In this document: in pieces, positions 1-9,829 of the stretch
Position numbering within the stretch: position 1 is the stretch's first letter
Layout of the letters: the number at the start of each line of letters is the position of its first letter
Translations under genes and position numbers: made by a program
The notes under the pieces: model-generated
Told to the model about the DNA's origin: nothing
Seen by the model: the letters and a program-made list of their open reading frames with translations, nothing else
The model's database searches: none
Assembly (NCBI GenBank): GCA_020002185.1
Contig: CM034531.1
Coordinates: forward strand, 79,024,464 to 79,088,463
DNA from: Paraescarpia echinospica
Lineage: Eukaryota > Annelida > Polychaeta > Sabellida > Siboglinidae
Length of the DNA stretch: 64,000 nucleotides
Direction: 5' to 3'

Positions 1-598
1 AATGCACTGATTAGAAGGATTCAATTTGAAAGGTTTGTAGTAGAACCGATTGTACTGCTGCTGTTGGTATCATTAGTGTTGTTGTTGCTATTGCTTTCTC
101 ACTCGGCGGTACAGTTGGTCTTCCTGTTGCCGTGGGGGTGGTTGCCACTGAAGCTATAAAAACAAAACGATAGTAAGTTGCCAATGATCTGCAAAGCAAG
201 TTATTTTCAGTAGTGTCATTGTCTGATCAGGCCAGAATCTGGGTTTGGATTGTTCCAAACAAGAAACATGAGTCATTATAACACAACATTAAGTTACATT
301 ACGCAAAACTTACAGGTTGTGGTAATTTTTAACTGTTACTGCATGTCCACCGACTATAATTTACTGGTTCTCCGTAACAACAATACGTTATGCATAATAT
401 ATGTCCCTTCAGATCGATCTTTTAAAGCCCACCTTTGCTGCAAACATTGTTCTTATTTTACCTGCCTCCATAGGTTTTCATAATTGCAAACTCCTTCACT
501 CTTCCTTGCGTCTTACATTGCTGTGGTTTTTGTTTAATACAGTCAAACACCGATACCATCCGGAAATAAAACTTTCACTAAACAATGCTAGTCAGAGA

Positions 599-1155
599 AC
601 TGTTGTTTTCTTTACGCTTTTTTTGTTTATGTTTTCACGAAGTAATATAAACCAAATCATTATGTATACTATGATGCACTGTTTGTAAATATTTCTTTAT
701 TTTTGTAGTATTTATTTATTCGTCACACAAATTAAAATATGGTAATTATATATATCACGATGTTTCTCAATTTTATTTATCCAGACAGATCACAATTTGT
801 TTTCACATATATAATTACAATATGTTACCGTACAATATATATATATATATACAATTAATACATTATATATCCATTACATTATATTTGTTTGGATGAATAA
901 AATTGAGAAACATCGTTATATAATTTCCATATTTTAATTTTTGTGGCGAATAAATAATTACTACAAAAATTAAACAAATATTTACAAACAGTGCATCATA
1001 GTATTCAATGATTTGGTTGATATTACTTCGTGAAAACATAAACCAAAGACGTGTAAAGAAAATCAATGGTTTGGTGTCGGGATTGAACCGGCGTCGCCCG
1101 ATTGCAAACTAAATACTAAGGAACCAACTCGTTTACCAACTGAGCTAGCAGGACT
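599..1155. repeat. Inverted pair of SINE-like repeats
   Basis: The sequence from about 599 to 790 is repeated in inverted orientation from about 1070 down to 885. The arms share landmarks such as a motif reading tttatgttttcacgaagtaa on one arm and its complement on the other, and the same order of later blocks (gatgcactgtttgtaaatat, then a block on fibre-like AT text). A short AT-rich spacer separates them. The right arm continues outward into a tRNA-like head; the left arm does not. The simplest reading is two copies of one SINE body in opposite orientation, the left one truncated. Confidence 0.7.
1066..1155 (-). repeat. tRNA-derived SINE head (pol III promoter)
   Basis: On the minus strand there is a good box A (TAGCTCAGTTGG, about 1149-1131) and a box B-like block (GGTTCAATCCC, about 1088-1078) at tRNA-like spacing. 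The T-arm can nearly pair, but no anticodon stem or matching acceptor stem is visible, so this is not a functional tRNA gene. It sits directly upstream, in minus-strand sense, of the repeated SINE body, as expected for a tRNA-derived SINE head. Confidence 0.65.
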
Positions 1156-1159
1156 AACA

Positions 1160-2084
1160 GAAATTGGTTGACTGATTTAAGTTGTTATGATAAATTGTAC
1201 AGCTCCTCCTTCATACATCGATATTCTAGTTATATTATTAGATTATACACGTTTTTTTTATAGGTGGATACAATATAGGTTTGCTATGTATGTTTATTGG
1301 TGTAGATTATCTCCCGTTGGTTGCATTCGATATAATTATTCTGAAAACGAGCTCAAGGCTCCAAGCTGGGCGAAACCTATTCGACTTGTAGGCCCATTCG
1401 CGTTCATTGTCTTGAATAAAATTGGATTCATGTGTAATTGTGGAACCGTAAGATAACTGCTTGTTCCTCTGTGATGACTAGTGTTTGTATTACATCGGAA
1501 TATTGCACAATAACTCATTCTGACGCTCATTTCGACCCAAAAGTTATACTTGTAAACATGCTCTGAATGCATGGAAAGGGTCGGGGTGATGTGAGTGTGG
1601 GTCATAAGTGACGTCCCGATACCACGTGATCGCCTAGCTCATTACAGTTTTATTTTCCGCGGGAATCGCTACACAGACGGGTTTAAAATCGAATTTATGC
1701 TACAAATGTATTTTTCGGTATTTTTTTAATGTTGTCAAGTGTTACATACAATGTTAAACTTTGTGTACACATGGAAAAAGGATTTGAGCTATTGCCTTAT
1801 TTTTATTTCCTTTAAATAATGCAAACTGGCAATAATGTTGTTTCGTCGCATGATGCCAGCGTTGCAACATCGAATACGTCATAAGCGGCGTGAAAGTCAA
1901 ACTCACTTGGCGGTTGGTCTATTAGTACCGTGTTGTATACAGGTGTGAATCTGGGAGTGTTGCGAAGTAGGACGTAGCCTCTATGTTAATGTGTCCAGAC
2001 AAAATGTCCTCGGGAAAGGTGTTTTAATGCGAGGTTGTTCTTTTCGCGTAACTTTAATAAAATCTAACTATAATCGAGGAAAGT
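1160..2084. other. No gene recognised
   Basis: AT-rich sequence with only short open frames in either strand. No domain, splice-flanked exon or repeat structure is evident, except that the right end abuts the truncated 5' edge of a LINE fragment. Confidence 0.4.
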
Positions 2085-3301
2085 ATTATATGCACTTGAC
2101 TTTTCGTTGGCTTTCAACACCATCCAGACACACATCATGATGAGTAAACTTATCAATATGCACGTGAACCCACACACCATCTTGTAGGGAAACCAGTTTC
2201 TTACTGAGCGTAAGCAAGTAGTGCGCAATAATGGTGCTGTGTCGAGCTCACTCTTCACTTTCACCGGTGCCCCCCAGGGCTCGGTGATCTCCCCTGTTCT
2301 GTTCACACTCTACACAGACGACAGTCGTAGCAGCCAGGAGAGCTTCTATTTAATAATACAGCGATGGCACAGCTATCGTCGTCCTATCCGGCTCTGGTCA
2401 AGTGTGTGCGTGCGCTGAAGCTGATTTCACAGTGTTGTGCGACAATCATTTCTTAGATCTGAACACTCGTAAAACTGAAGAACTCATAATAGATTTTAGG
2501 AAAAATCGTAATCCTCCCAAGAGACTATTCATTAACCGAGAGTGTGTAAGGAGAATAGGTGAATACAAGTATCTCGGCACTATCATTGTTGCAAATCTCA
2601 CATTTGGTGAAAATACAGCAGTAGTTAATATAAAGTGCCAGCAAAAGCTGTATTTCTTACGCCAGCTTAGGTCACTCGGTGTCTGCAACATGTTCTTCAA
2701 ACCTTCTACAGATGCTACATCGAAAGCTCTATTACATTTGGGTTTCTTGTGTGGTACGGGGGCCTGAGCATCGTGCATCGCAACACTCTCATACGAACAG
2801 TCAGGGTTAGTGGCAAGATGGTCGGAAAAAACAAACCAGTCTAGAGGATCTAGACAGGCAACGGGCAGAGAGAAATGGAAGGAATGTCTCCTCAGATCCC
2901 GAACATCCCCTGTTGCCATGTTATAAACTACTTCCTTCTGGCCGCCGCTTTAAACTCCCTCATTGCAAGTTGAATCGCAATCGAAACTCATCCCCTCGTC
3001 AAATAGACTAAGGAATGAGTAACTGACCTTCGTTCCCCTTCATCTCTTCCAGTCTTCCCTGCCAGTCTGACACTGAGTGAACCTGAGATAATTTGTGAGA
3101 TGATTTAACTTTTTAAACTTTTGTGACTTACTAAACATATTTAACTCATATTAACTTATTTATTTATTTATTTATCCGATACAACTTGTATTACTATTTT
3201 TTATTAATTTTTTTTTAAATTGCATGTACATTTGTTTTATTTGTTTTAATATGCTGCTACACTCCAAATGAATTACCTTCCCAGCGGCAATAAAGTATTG
3301 T
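2085..3301 (+). mobile_element. 5'-truncated non-LTR retrotransposon (jockey/CR1-L2 superfamily)
   Basis: A LINE fragment in plus orientation starts inside the reverse transcriptase domain and runs through the C-terminal ORF region and the 3' UTR. It ends with an AATAAAG-like signal at about 3288 (ggcaataaagtattg) that passes straight into a TG microsatellite. This 3' end design, a short coding-proximal UTR, AATAAAGTAT and then a simple repeat tail, is known from several fish and invertebrate LINEs. The 5' end is truncated, which is the normal outcome of incomplete target-primed reverse transcription. Confidence 0.75.
2088..2960 (+). pseudogene. Broken LINE reverse transcriptase, C-terminal half
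   Basis: Translation across three frames gives, in order, a DFSLAFNTIQ block (fingers/palm, about 2097), GAPQGSVISPVLFTLYTDD (RT block with PQGS, about 2256-2312), a KTEELIIDFRKN block (about 2470) and EYKYLGTII (about 2560). These are followed by the C-terminal FLRQLRSLGV and a WYGGLSIVHRNTL segment (about 2755). The catalytic F/YxDD box appears as YTDD in the first open stretch only by position; the true active-site box lies in a frame-shifted part and is degraded. At least one stop and two frameshifts are seen, so the copy is dead. Confidence 0.75.
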
Positions 3302-3500
3302 GTGTGTGTGTTTTGTGCGTGTGTGTGTGCGTGTGTGCGTGCGTGCGTGCGTGCGTGTGCGTGTGCGTGTGCGTGTGTGTGTGTATCTGTGTGTGTGTAT
3401 GGTGTGTCTGTGTGTCCGTGTGTGTTTGTGAGTGTGTGTGTGTGTATGTTGTGTGTGTGTTTGTGCGTGCGTGCGCGCGCGCGTGTGTGTATGTATGCGG
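3301..3500. repeat. (TG)n / (TGCG)n microsatellite
   Basis: About 200 bp of alternating TG with CG and AT interruptions, following the LINE 3' end. Long cysteine/valine-rich frames across it are artefacts of the repeat. Confidence 0.9.
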
Positions 3501-4790
3501 GTACGTTAACGTTTTCCTCTTAGACGGCTTGAACCTCGAGCATCAAACTTTCAGGAATTAATCAACGACCCCTATGGGTTGGATTTCTAAAAATACTCCA
3601 TGTATGTCAACATTCTCACCTTGTTTGGGGTAAATCAGTTGATCGGATCACAAAACGTATATGAGCGTAACACGTAAGACGTAATATAACAATCGCAGGA
3701 ACGGAAGCACGCCGTGGCAAAAACTTCGGAAAAACGGCCCCTGCGTCATGGACTTGGCTACACGAAGTAAACATTAACACAATATGCTTATGTCTACCAT
3801 CATGTCAGTAGCATAGCAATACGCCTATTTGTCACTTCTGCACTATCACGACTAGGGCCTATTGAAGGACGTGAACGTCACACTCTCGACTATCAACTAC
3901 CAAGACATCCCGTCAGGGGACGGCTTGTTTTATTAGTGTTCTTAATGATAGAATGAATACGTTGAAAGTATACTACTCGCCGAATAGCGTTTAGTGAGGC
4001 CGAAACTCTCTTTGCAATTTGAATTTTTTTCAACGGCGAAATGTTCCAAAAGTAAAAAACCAGACAAATTCCACAAAAGCGCTATTGCCTATACTTCGCA
4101 CGACGATCCTTTGATATGTTTGTTTCCCACGGTCAATTCCACGCACCAAGCCACAACCCTGCTAATGAATGTGCTGTAAATTAAATGTTATTTGTTTCTG
4201 TATAAAAATAGTTGCCACTCTTTGCTCTCTTAAAAGACAATACAATAAAACTTAATTATCCCTTGAAAGGGATATTTGTGTGCAGCGATCATTAAAAATA
4301 CATAAAAACATAATCATGATAAACCGTTGCTTAATTGCCTAATATTTTAATTGTGACATATAGCATAGAATGATAGTGGAATGCATATACACATATATTG
4401 AAAGTATGGCTCAAGAAAAGGTCACAAAGATTAATAATTAAAAAGCCGAACAGACATAGGGACAAATACAACCGATTCCTATTTGTTTTGCATGCGGCAG
4501 TTCTAAACCGTCTCGACGAATGCTTACCATCTGGTGCCGACATCTATTATACAAATGGTGCATCAAAGGCACATCAAGATGATAGTGCGTCTACTACAAG
4601 AACATGCTACTTACAACTCTTCTCCCACTTGTTTGATTTCTTTCCATCAGTCGGAAACCGGAACATCCATCAGTCATATGTGCCATTCCTGTAACTACAT
4701 TCCAAAAGAAAGATATCCTATTCGCTTCGCAGGCGCCAGAGCAACGGGTATCGCCAATTGACGCCATAGTGAAAACGATGCGCGAGACTT
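3501..4790. other. No gene recognised
   Basis: Mixed-composition sequence with short open frames only, such as one at 3994-4179. I see no domain, no exon with good splice sites and no obvious repeat, apart from the dispersed repeat that begins near its right edge. Confidence 0.35.
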
Positions 4791-4794
4791 ACAG

Positions 4795-5150
4795 GCTCTA
4801 TTAGGATCTTCTCCTAAAGCAATCCGTTGATCAAAACCATCAAACAACAAGTGTAACATAAATGAAAGAAATTTCGTAATCGGTTAATGGTTGAATTCCG
4901 CTGAAACCGATTCACACTTCGCGGTCCGCTGATAACACGTTTTGCACAGTTTCGTTTGTAGAACGTTTGGGGTCACCATCTAGGATAGTTAGTCTGATCA
5001 AGATAGCTGAAAGCAGTCAGTCAATCTACATCAAAAAGAAAGAAAGAAAACTATTTACTATGATATATACAAGAAAATATACACTATATGTAACTAAAGT
5101 AGTGTTTGTGTGATACCCGTCCGCTAGCATAGCAACAGTAAAGCCCTATA
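4795..5150. repeat. Dispersed repeat, copy 1 (with 16.8-17.2 kb)
   Basis: About 350 bp match in the same orientation to 16,800-17,165. Shared landmarks include cggttaatggttga, cgttttgcacagtttcgttt, gatagttagtctgat, gctgaaagcagtca and aaagtagtgtttgtgtga, in the same order with small indels. No coding potential, TIR or tail was found, so the class is unknown. Confidence 0.75.
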
Positions 5151-5950
5151 GCTTTTCTATATTTCCACAGAGCTTTAATAATACATACAAGTCTGAAATA
5201 GTTCCCACTAGATCTGTGAAGGGAGTCTTCCTCGGAGTGATATCGTTGCATGCAAAGAGCCAATTGGTACAAGATTGAATATACTGCAGCATAATCGTAC
5301 ATACACGTATGTAATGCTTTATGTTTCGAGGGACCTGGCACACTTATGCGACTGTCTATAAGCATCTCGGCGACATCGCTTTAAATAGCACCGACCCTAC
5401 TTGAAAGCGACGTCGCGAGCCAATATGAAACGGTTCTGACCTCTTTTGATGATGTTTTCTTTGCTCCGCCGCGGCTACAATGATGTATGTTTTAAACCCT
5501 TAGATAAAGACAATTAATCACATAAATATGCTCAAATGAATAAGCATAACAAAACCAACTGAACATAGAAAACAGGTATTAATTAAGCTTGCTTGCTGAC
5601 ACATAGGAAACACCATGTAAAGGAACGTTCTGACAGTCACTGGAGACTCTTGGAGACCCACTCAAAATAGATTGGTCACCCAATTTTATGTTTAGTTTTA
5701 GGAACGCTTTTATTATACAATAATTACTGGATGACCCGCTGGCGTACAAAGCAGTTCCAAAAACTAACCGTCGTTACTACGCGAGCACAGAGAGTGGACG
5801 TTTAATCACTCTAATACCAAAAACGTTTGTTCAGTAACTTAGCGTTTAACAATGTGGCTACTTGGTTGCGCGATATCACTAAAACACGTTTAGTAAACCG
5901 GAACTGTCAGGATAAATTCGTCTTTGTATTTGTCCATTTAGACGTGCCAA
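5151..5950. other. No gene recognised
   Basis: Unique-looking sequence between a dispersed repeat and the first S module of the composite repeat. No ORF above about 90 codons resembles a known domain. Confidence 0.35.
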
Positions 5951-5970
5951 CAAAGGGAATTTCTGCAAAG

Positions 5971-6088
5971 GTCTTTCTGCAAGATTAACCGCAGTAAGGT
6001 TTGACTGTTAACAAGAAATATCGTTGGGACGACAGACAACTTTGCAAGGAGTATAACGTTTGTTACATTCTGTTATGACACAAACACG
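5971..6088 (+). repeat. Composite repeat, S module (copy 1)
   Basis: A block of about 120 bp running from the motif tctttctgcaagattaa through atatcgttgg and agtataacgtttgttacatt to atgacacaaacacgcg, and leading directly into a (CA)n array. The same block, followed by CA repeats, occurs at 6,671-6,808 and 37,311-37,432. Confidence 0.8.
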
Positions 6089-6089
6089 C

Positions 6090-6250
<161 letters not shown>

Positions 6251-6475
6251 AGCCTGGTTCTTTAAATAATTTGTCCAGGCACCCTGTGTAACGCCACAGT
6301 CTTTTCTGACACAGTCATTACTGTGTCGTTTTACATCTTGTGTTACCAACTCGCAGCGTTTACGTTCGAGCAAAATAAAAACAATACAAAAATAACGTAA
6401 CGCGTCTGAGGTACACTCATAATCTGAAGGCCTACCTGCAAGCGTGGAGGCATCGCTGGGCAAATAACTGGGAGT
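6251..6475 (+). repeat. Composite repeat, short B+T modules (copy 1)
   Basis: Starts with ctggttctttaaataatt and gtaacgcc, as the longer B copies do, then jumps after about 60 bp to the T segment (gttaccaactcgcagcgttt ... ctgaaggcctacctgcaagc). The middle of B present in the copies at 12.7, 34.8 and 37.5 kb is missing, so this copy carries an internal deletion. Confidence 0.75.
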
Positions 6476-6660
6476 GAGTTAGTGAGTGGGTGGGTGGGTG
6501 AGTGGGTGAGTGAATGAGTGAGTGAGTGAGAGAGGGAGGAAGGGAAGGAGGGAGGGAGGGAGGGAGGGAGTGAGGGAGGGAGGGAGGGAGGGAGGGAGGG
6601 AGGGAGGGAGGAAGGGAGGGATGGAGGGAGGGAGGTAGGGAGGGAGAGGATGGGTGGGAA
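6476..6660. repeat. (GAGT)n / (GGGA)n array
   Basis: Tetranucleotide array of GTGA/GAGT then GGGA units, following the T module and preceding the next S module. Confidence 0.9.
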
Positions 6661-6670
6661 AGAAGGAGAA

Positions 6671-6808
6671 CTTTTGGGAGGTCTTTCTTCAAGATTAACG
6701 ACAGTACGGTTTGATTATAAACTGTATTAAAAAATATCGTTGGGACGAAAAACAACTTTGTGTGCAGTATAACGTTTGTTACATTCAGTTATGACACAAA
6801 CACGCGTA
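6671..6808 (+). repeat. Composite repeat, S module (copy 2)
   Basis: Same order of blocks as copy 1: cttttgggaggtctttcttc, aatatcgttgggacga, agtataacgtttgttacatt, atgacacaaacacgcg. It is preceded by a GAGT-type array and followed by CACT and CA repeats. Confidence 0.8.
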
Positions 6809-6809
6809 C

Positions 6810-6856
6810 ACGCTCACTCACTCACTCACTCATTCACTGACATACACCCACACACG

Positions 6857-6889
<33 letters not shown>

Positions 6890-6918
6890 GCACAAACACA
6901 TACACAATCACACACACA
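6810..6918. repeat. (CA)n microsatellite
   Basis: CACT units and then imperfect CA repeats. In minus-strand sense the repeat is the tail immediately downstream of the L2-like LINE 3' end. Confidence 0.85.
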
Positions 6919-7080
6919 AATAAAATCATATCGTGACATTTATAATGCGTCGTTTCTATAATCGTTGCTCACGGCGCCGAACAGAATTTTCGCGAAAACA
7001 GATCGGTCTTAAGGTTTGATTTAAAATCAGTGTTCACTGGAGCGCAGCAATCGAGTTGGTTTACACATATGGTGATGTAG

Positions 7081-7275
7081 GGGAGACCGGGATAAGTTGA
7101 GCCTTTTTTACTTTTGGCAATCCTGTGTCTTAGATATGTGGTACAGAAAAGTGGTTTGTATCGTACTGCATACTACAACATGTCAAGCACACCTGGTAGT
7201 GATGTGGACCATGGAGGATCTATACAGGTAACATGGTCAGCTCAGAAATATGGTGGTCAAACGGCTCAACTTACT
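7081..7275. promoter_or_regulatory. Left TIR and subterminal motif repeats of pogo element
   Basis: The motif TAAGTTGAGCC occurs in the TIR (7,093-7,103) and in exact inverted form, GGCTCAACTTA, at 7,263-7,273. Counterparts lie near the other end. Such subterminal repeats are probable transposase-binding sites; this role is inferred from position. Confidence 0.55.
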
Positions 7276-7651
7276 CTATCGATGGGTAGTTGGGAGAAAA
7301 CACATTTAACTCACCAACTATTTAAAATTATCTGTTTATATTGACATTTTAATTACATAACCAATATTTCCTTATACTGTTCTGCCACAATGGTATGGGT
7401 ACAGCCCCCGTTGAACCTAGAGCAAATAACGTGATATTCAGCTACAAATTACTAGTCCAGTTTGTGAAAAATGTCAAACTGACTTTCATGAACCAAAATG
7501 GTTAATTGTCTGTACATCATATCAAAGTATTAACACGACATAAATCAAAATAACTGGCTTTGCACAATAATTTCAGTTCCTATAGGCTACAACTACACAT
7601 ATGCCATGACAAACGTAATTCACAATTGTGACGCTTGAATTAATTTATGTC

Positions 7652-9003
7652 CTACTGTCGGTGCCACTTGCTTAGGTTACATGTAAACACAAGTTGGCCA
7701 CTACGTCGGACAGATCCGCCGACAATCTTTAGCTGAGGAAGCTTATGAATAATATCATCCTTTGGGAAATATGCCGCATCATCTGGATTTGGTACAAAAA
7801 TTGTGACCTCAGAATCCACATGACCAGAATCTTTCTGTAGGAAAATTATCTCATAGCCATCATTGTCAATTACATCAACACGGGCTATGCTGTGCACAAC
7901 ACGTGACTTCCCAGCCAGCTTGACCACGACATGATGTCCACGTCTTCTGATGTTTCATCATCTGACTCCTCGTAAAATTCAACTTCAAAGATTCTGAATT
8001 GGAAGAACTCCTGGTTTGGTCCACTGCTGGTTTGAACAATAATAGTTTTTGCTTTAATGTTGGCTGTTTTCCTTTGTTCCTTTTCTAGAGCAGCGGCAAT
8101 GGCATCTCGAGCCTGTGTGTATGTGAGGATATTTGTGCTGCCTTTTTCCATCCATGGGAAGCCTTCTTTCTAGTACCAGCTTTTTGTAAGGGAAGAACTG
8201 CAGACGGTGACACATTTGCATAGCTAGTGTCAGGGGGATCGGCCAATTTGTCAGCTCGGTCGGGCGATAACATGTGTGTTTCATTCACTAACTCTGGAAT
8301 GTCATAGATGGTAAATGTTTTCCCAGGGTTTGATCGTAGCCATCCATCCATGGCGCGGTTATAGGCTCCTTTAAAGGGTAAATATACCGACCGATCTAGA
8401 GGCTGGAAAAGATGTGATGTGTGTGGAGGTATGGTGAGCAAAACGATTGCATTACCCTTAGCCATGTCGATAAGTCGCAGAGAAATGTGTGATTCATGAT
8501 TGTCCTTAATGACGACAATTTTGTGTTCTGGAGAGCATCGAGTATGCCGAATTACATGCTCTAAATAACCAGGGAACAGGTCTTCGTTAATCCATCCTGA
8601 TCGTGTGGCATGGCCAATGGAGCCTGGTGATGCGCCTCTGGTAAAATGGTGTCGGTAGTGCACTTTTTGGAAGATCAACATTGGAGGCAGAACATTTCCT
8701 GAAGCACTGATTGTATAGACAACAGTCACCTCTCTTCTTTCACCAGATGTGACAGAGCCAACCTGCGTCCTTCCCTGCTCAGAAACCACCTCTTTCGGAT
8801 GTTGAATAGTGGTGCAGCAGTCAACGTTTTAGATATCCTCAGGCTGGAAAAGGTTCCTATCCGTGACAGTGGTGAGGTTGTCATAAAACTGGTTGACAAC
8901 CAGTCGACATCACTGCACGCTAAAATCTGTCGCATTAACATTTCGTTTGACAAAGCTTTGGTTACGCTTATGTTTACGTATGCACAAAAACTTTGTGAAA
9001 GCA
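7652..9003 (-). pseudogene. pogo-type DDE transposase, frameshifted
   Basis: The main open stretch (8,085-8,789) carries the DDE_1 catalytic core. It has QVGSVTSGERR, the PPMLIFQKVHY block, SGWINEDLF, the second catalytic aspartate in VIKDNHESH (about 8,504) and the third in QPLDRSVY (about 8,396). The first aspartate lies upstream in another frame as DI-stop-NVD (about 8,830), with the following residues deleted. Downstream, two frame changes near 8,150 and 7,930 lead into a KARDAIAAAL-like linker region (7,885-8,151) and a C-terminal region with VVHSIARVDVID and KLPQLKIVGG (to 7,652). The N-terminal HTH/CENPB region is not recognisable. Inactive. Confidence 0.85.
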
Positions 9004-9410
9004 ACGAATAGAGAGCGTGTTTTCTTTAATTAAACTACGAACTATTAGGTGCGTAAATATGTACGTTATGGATGGAAAATTGCTATGATTAAGATATACA
9101 CATAAAAACTACCTTTGCCAATGGCGCTGATGTGTATTTGCGGTAGAAAGTTTTGTTTTTCTAAATGTATAAGTAAACATCTTTTCAAACAATTTATTTG
9201 TACGAATGTGATTAAATGTTTTACATATTTACAATGTGGATACCGTATGGATGGGTTTGTCCAGAGTTTTGTTCGAACGACTTTCTATAATGTACAGCAG
9301 AATTAGAATGTATTTATATTAACTAGCCCGGCCCCTAGATAAGCAGGAGTAACTATAGTGAATGAAACATTTGGTTTTAAACACCAAAATGTGTTGTCAA
9401 AAGATAACAT

Positions 9411-9827
9411 GGAGTAAGTTGATCCAAGGCTCAACAAACCCTAAATTTACTCGCTCAACTTATTGCGTAGTGCATTACACAAAGGCATTAGCTTAGTGTA
9501 CCCTACTGACGCATGGTAGGTGAATTCAACAAACAAGATTTCATCTTAATTTACGAACTATTTGATTCTATCCGTGGATCCGGGAAAATCTGCAATTAGA
9601 ACAACAGGACTTCACATACCGGTTCACACAATTTCCATATCGCGATAAATCACATTTTTGTTCAAAGCAAGTTTGACCTTATTTGACACAGCTAGCCCTT
9701 TACATCAATAAGAAAGTCATGTTTTTAGTTACCAACAGTTGGCATCACCTTTCAGCTAATTCTTTTCATGAAGTATTGGGAAGGGGTGGCTCAACTTAAC
9801 CTACGGACCAACTTACCCCAGTCTCCC
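9411..9827. promoter_or_regulatory. Right TIR and subterminal motif repeats of pogo element
   Basis: Variants of the TAAGTTGAGCC motif occur at 9,414-9,425 (TAAGTTGATCC), 9,428-9,438, 9,453-9,463 and exactly (inverted) at 9,788-9,798, with a related block in the TIR itself (9,806-9,827). Confidence 0.55.
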
Positions 9828-9829
9828 TA

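Larger units (their letters stand above)
7080..9827 (-). mobile_element. pogo/Tigger-like DNA transposon (Tc1/mariner superfamily)
   Basis: The element starts GGGGAGACCGGGATAAGTTG at 7,080 and ends at 9,827 with the complement of GGGAGACTGGGGTAAGTTGG, giving clear terminal inverted repeats. It is flanked by TA at 7,078-7,079 and TA at 9,828-9,829, the duplication expected for this superfamily. The enclosed transposase is in minus orientation and decayed. Removing the element and one TA rejoins an L2 LINE reading frame, which gives independent support for both boundaries. Length is 2,748 bp. Confidence 0.9.

Noticed and set aside
11..199. Short open frames at the left edge, one with a hydrophobic small-residue stretch on the plus strand
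   Set aside because: No acceptor site, start or known domain; the frame could be the tail of an exon, but the window edge gives no context.
1066..1155. Functional tRNA gene on the minus strand
   Set aside because: Boxes A and B are present but the anticodon arm and acceptor stem do not form; it fits a SINE head better.
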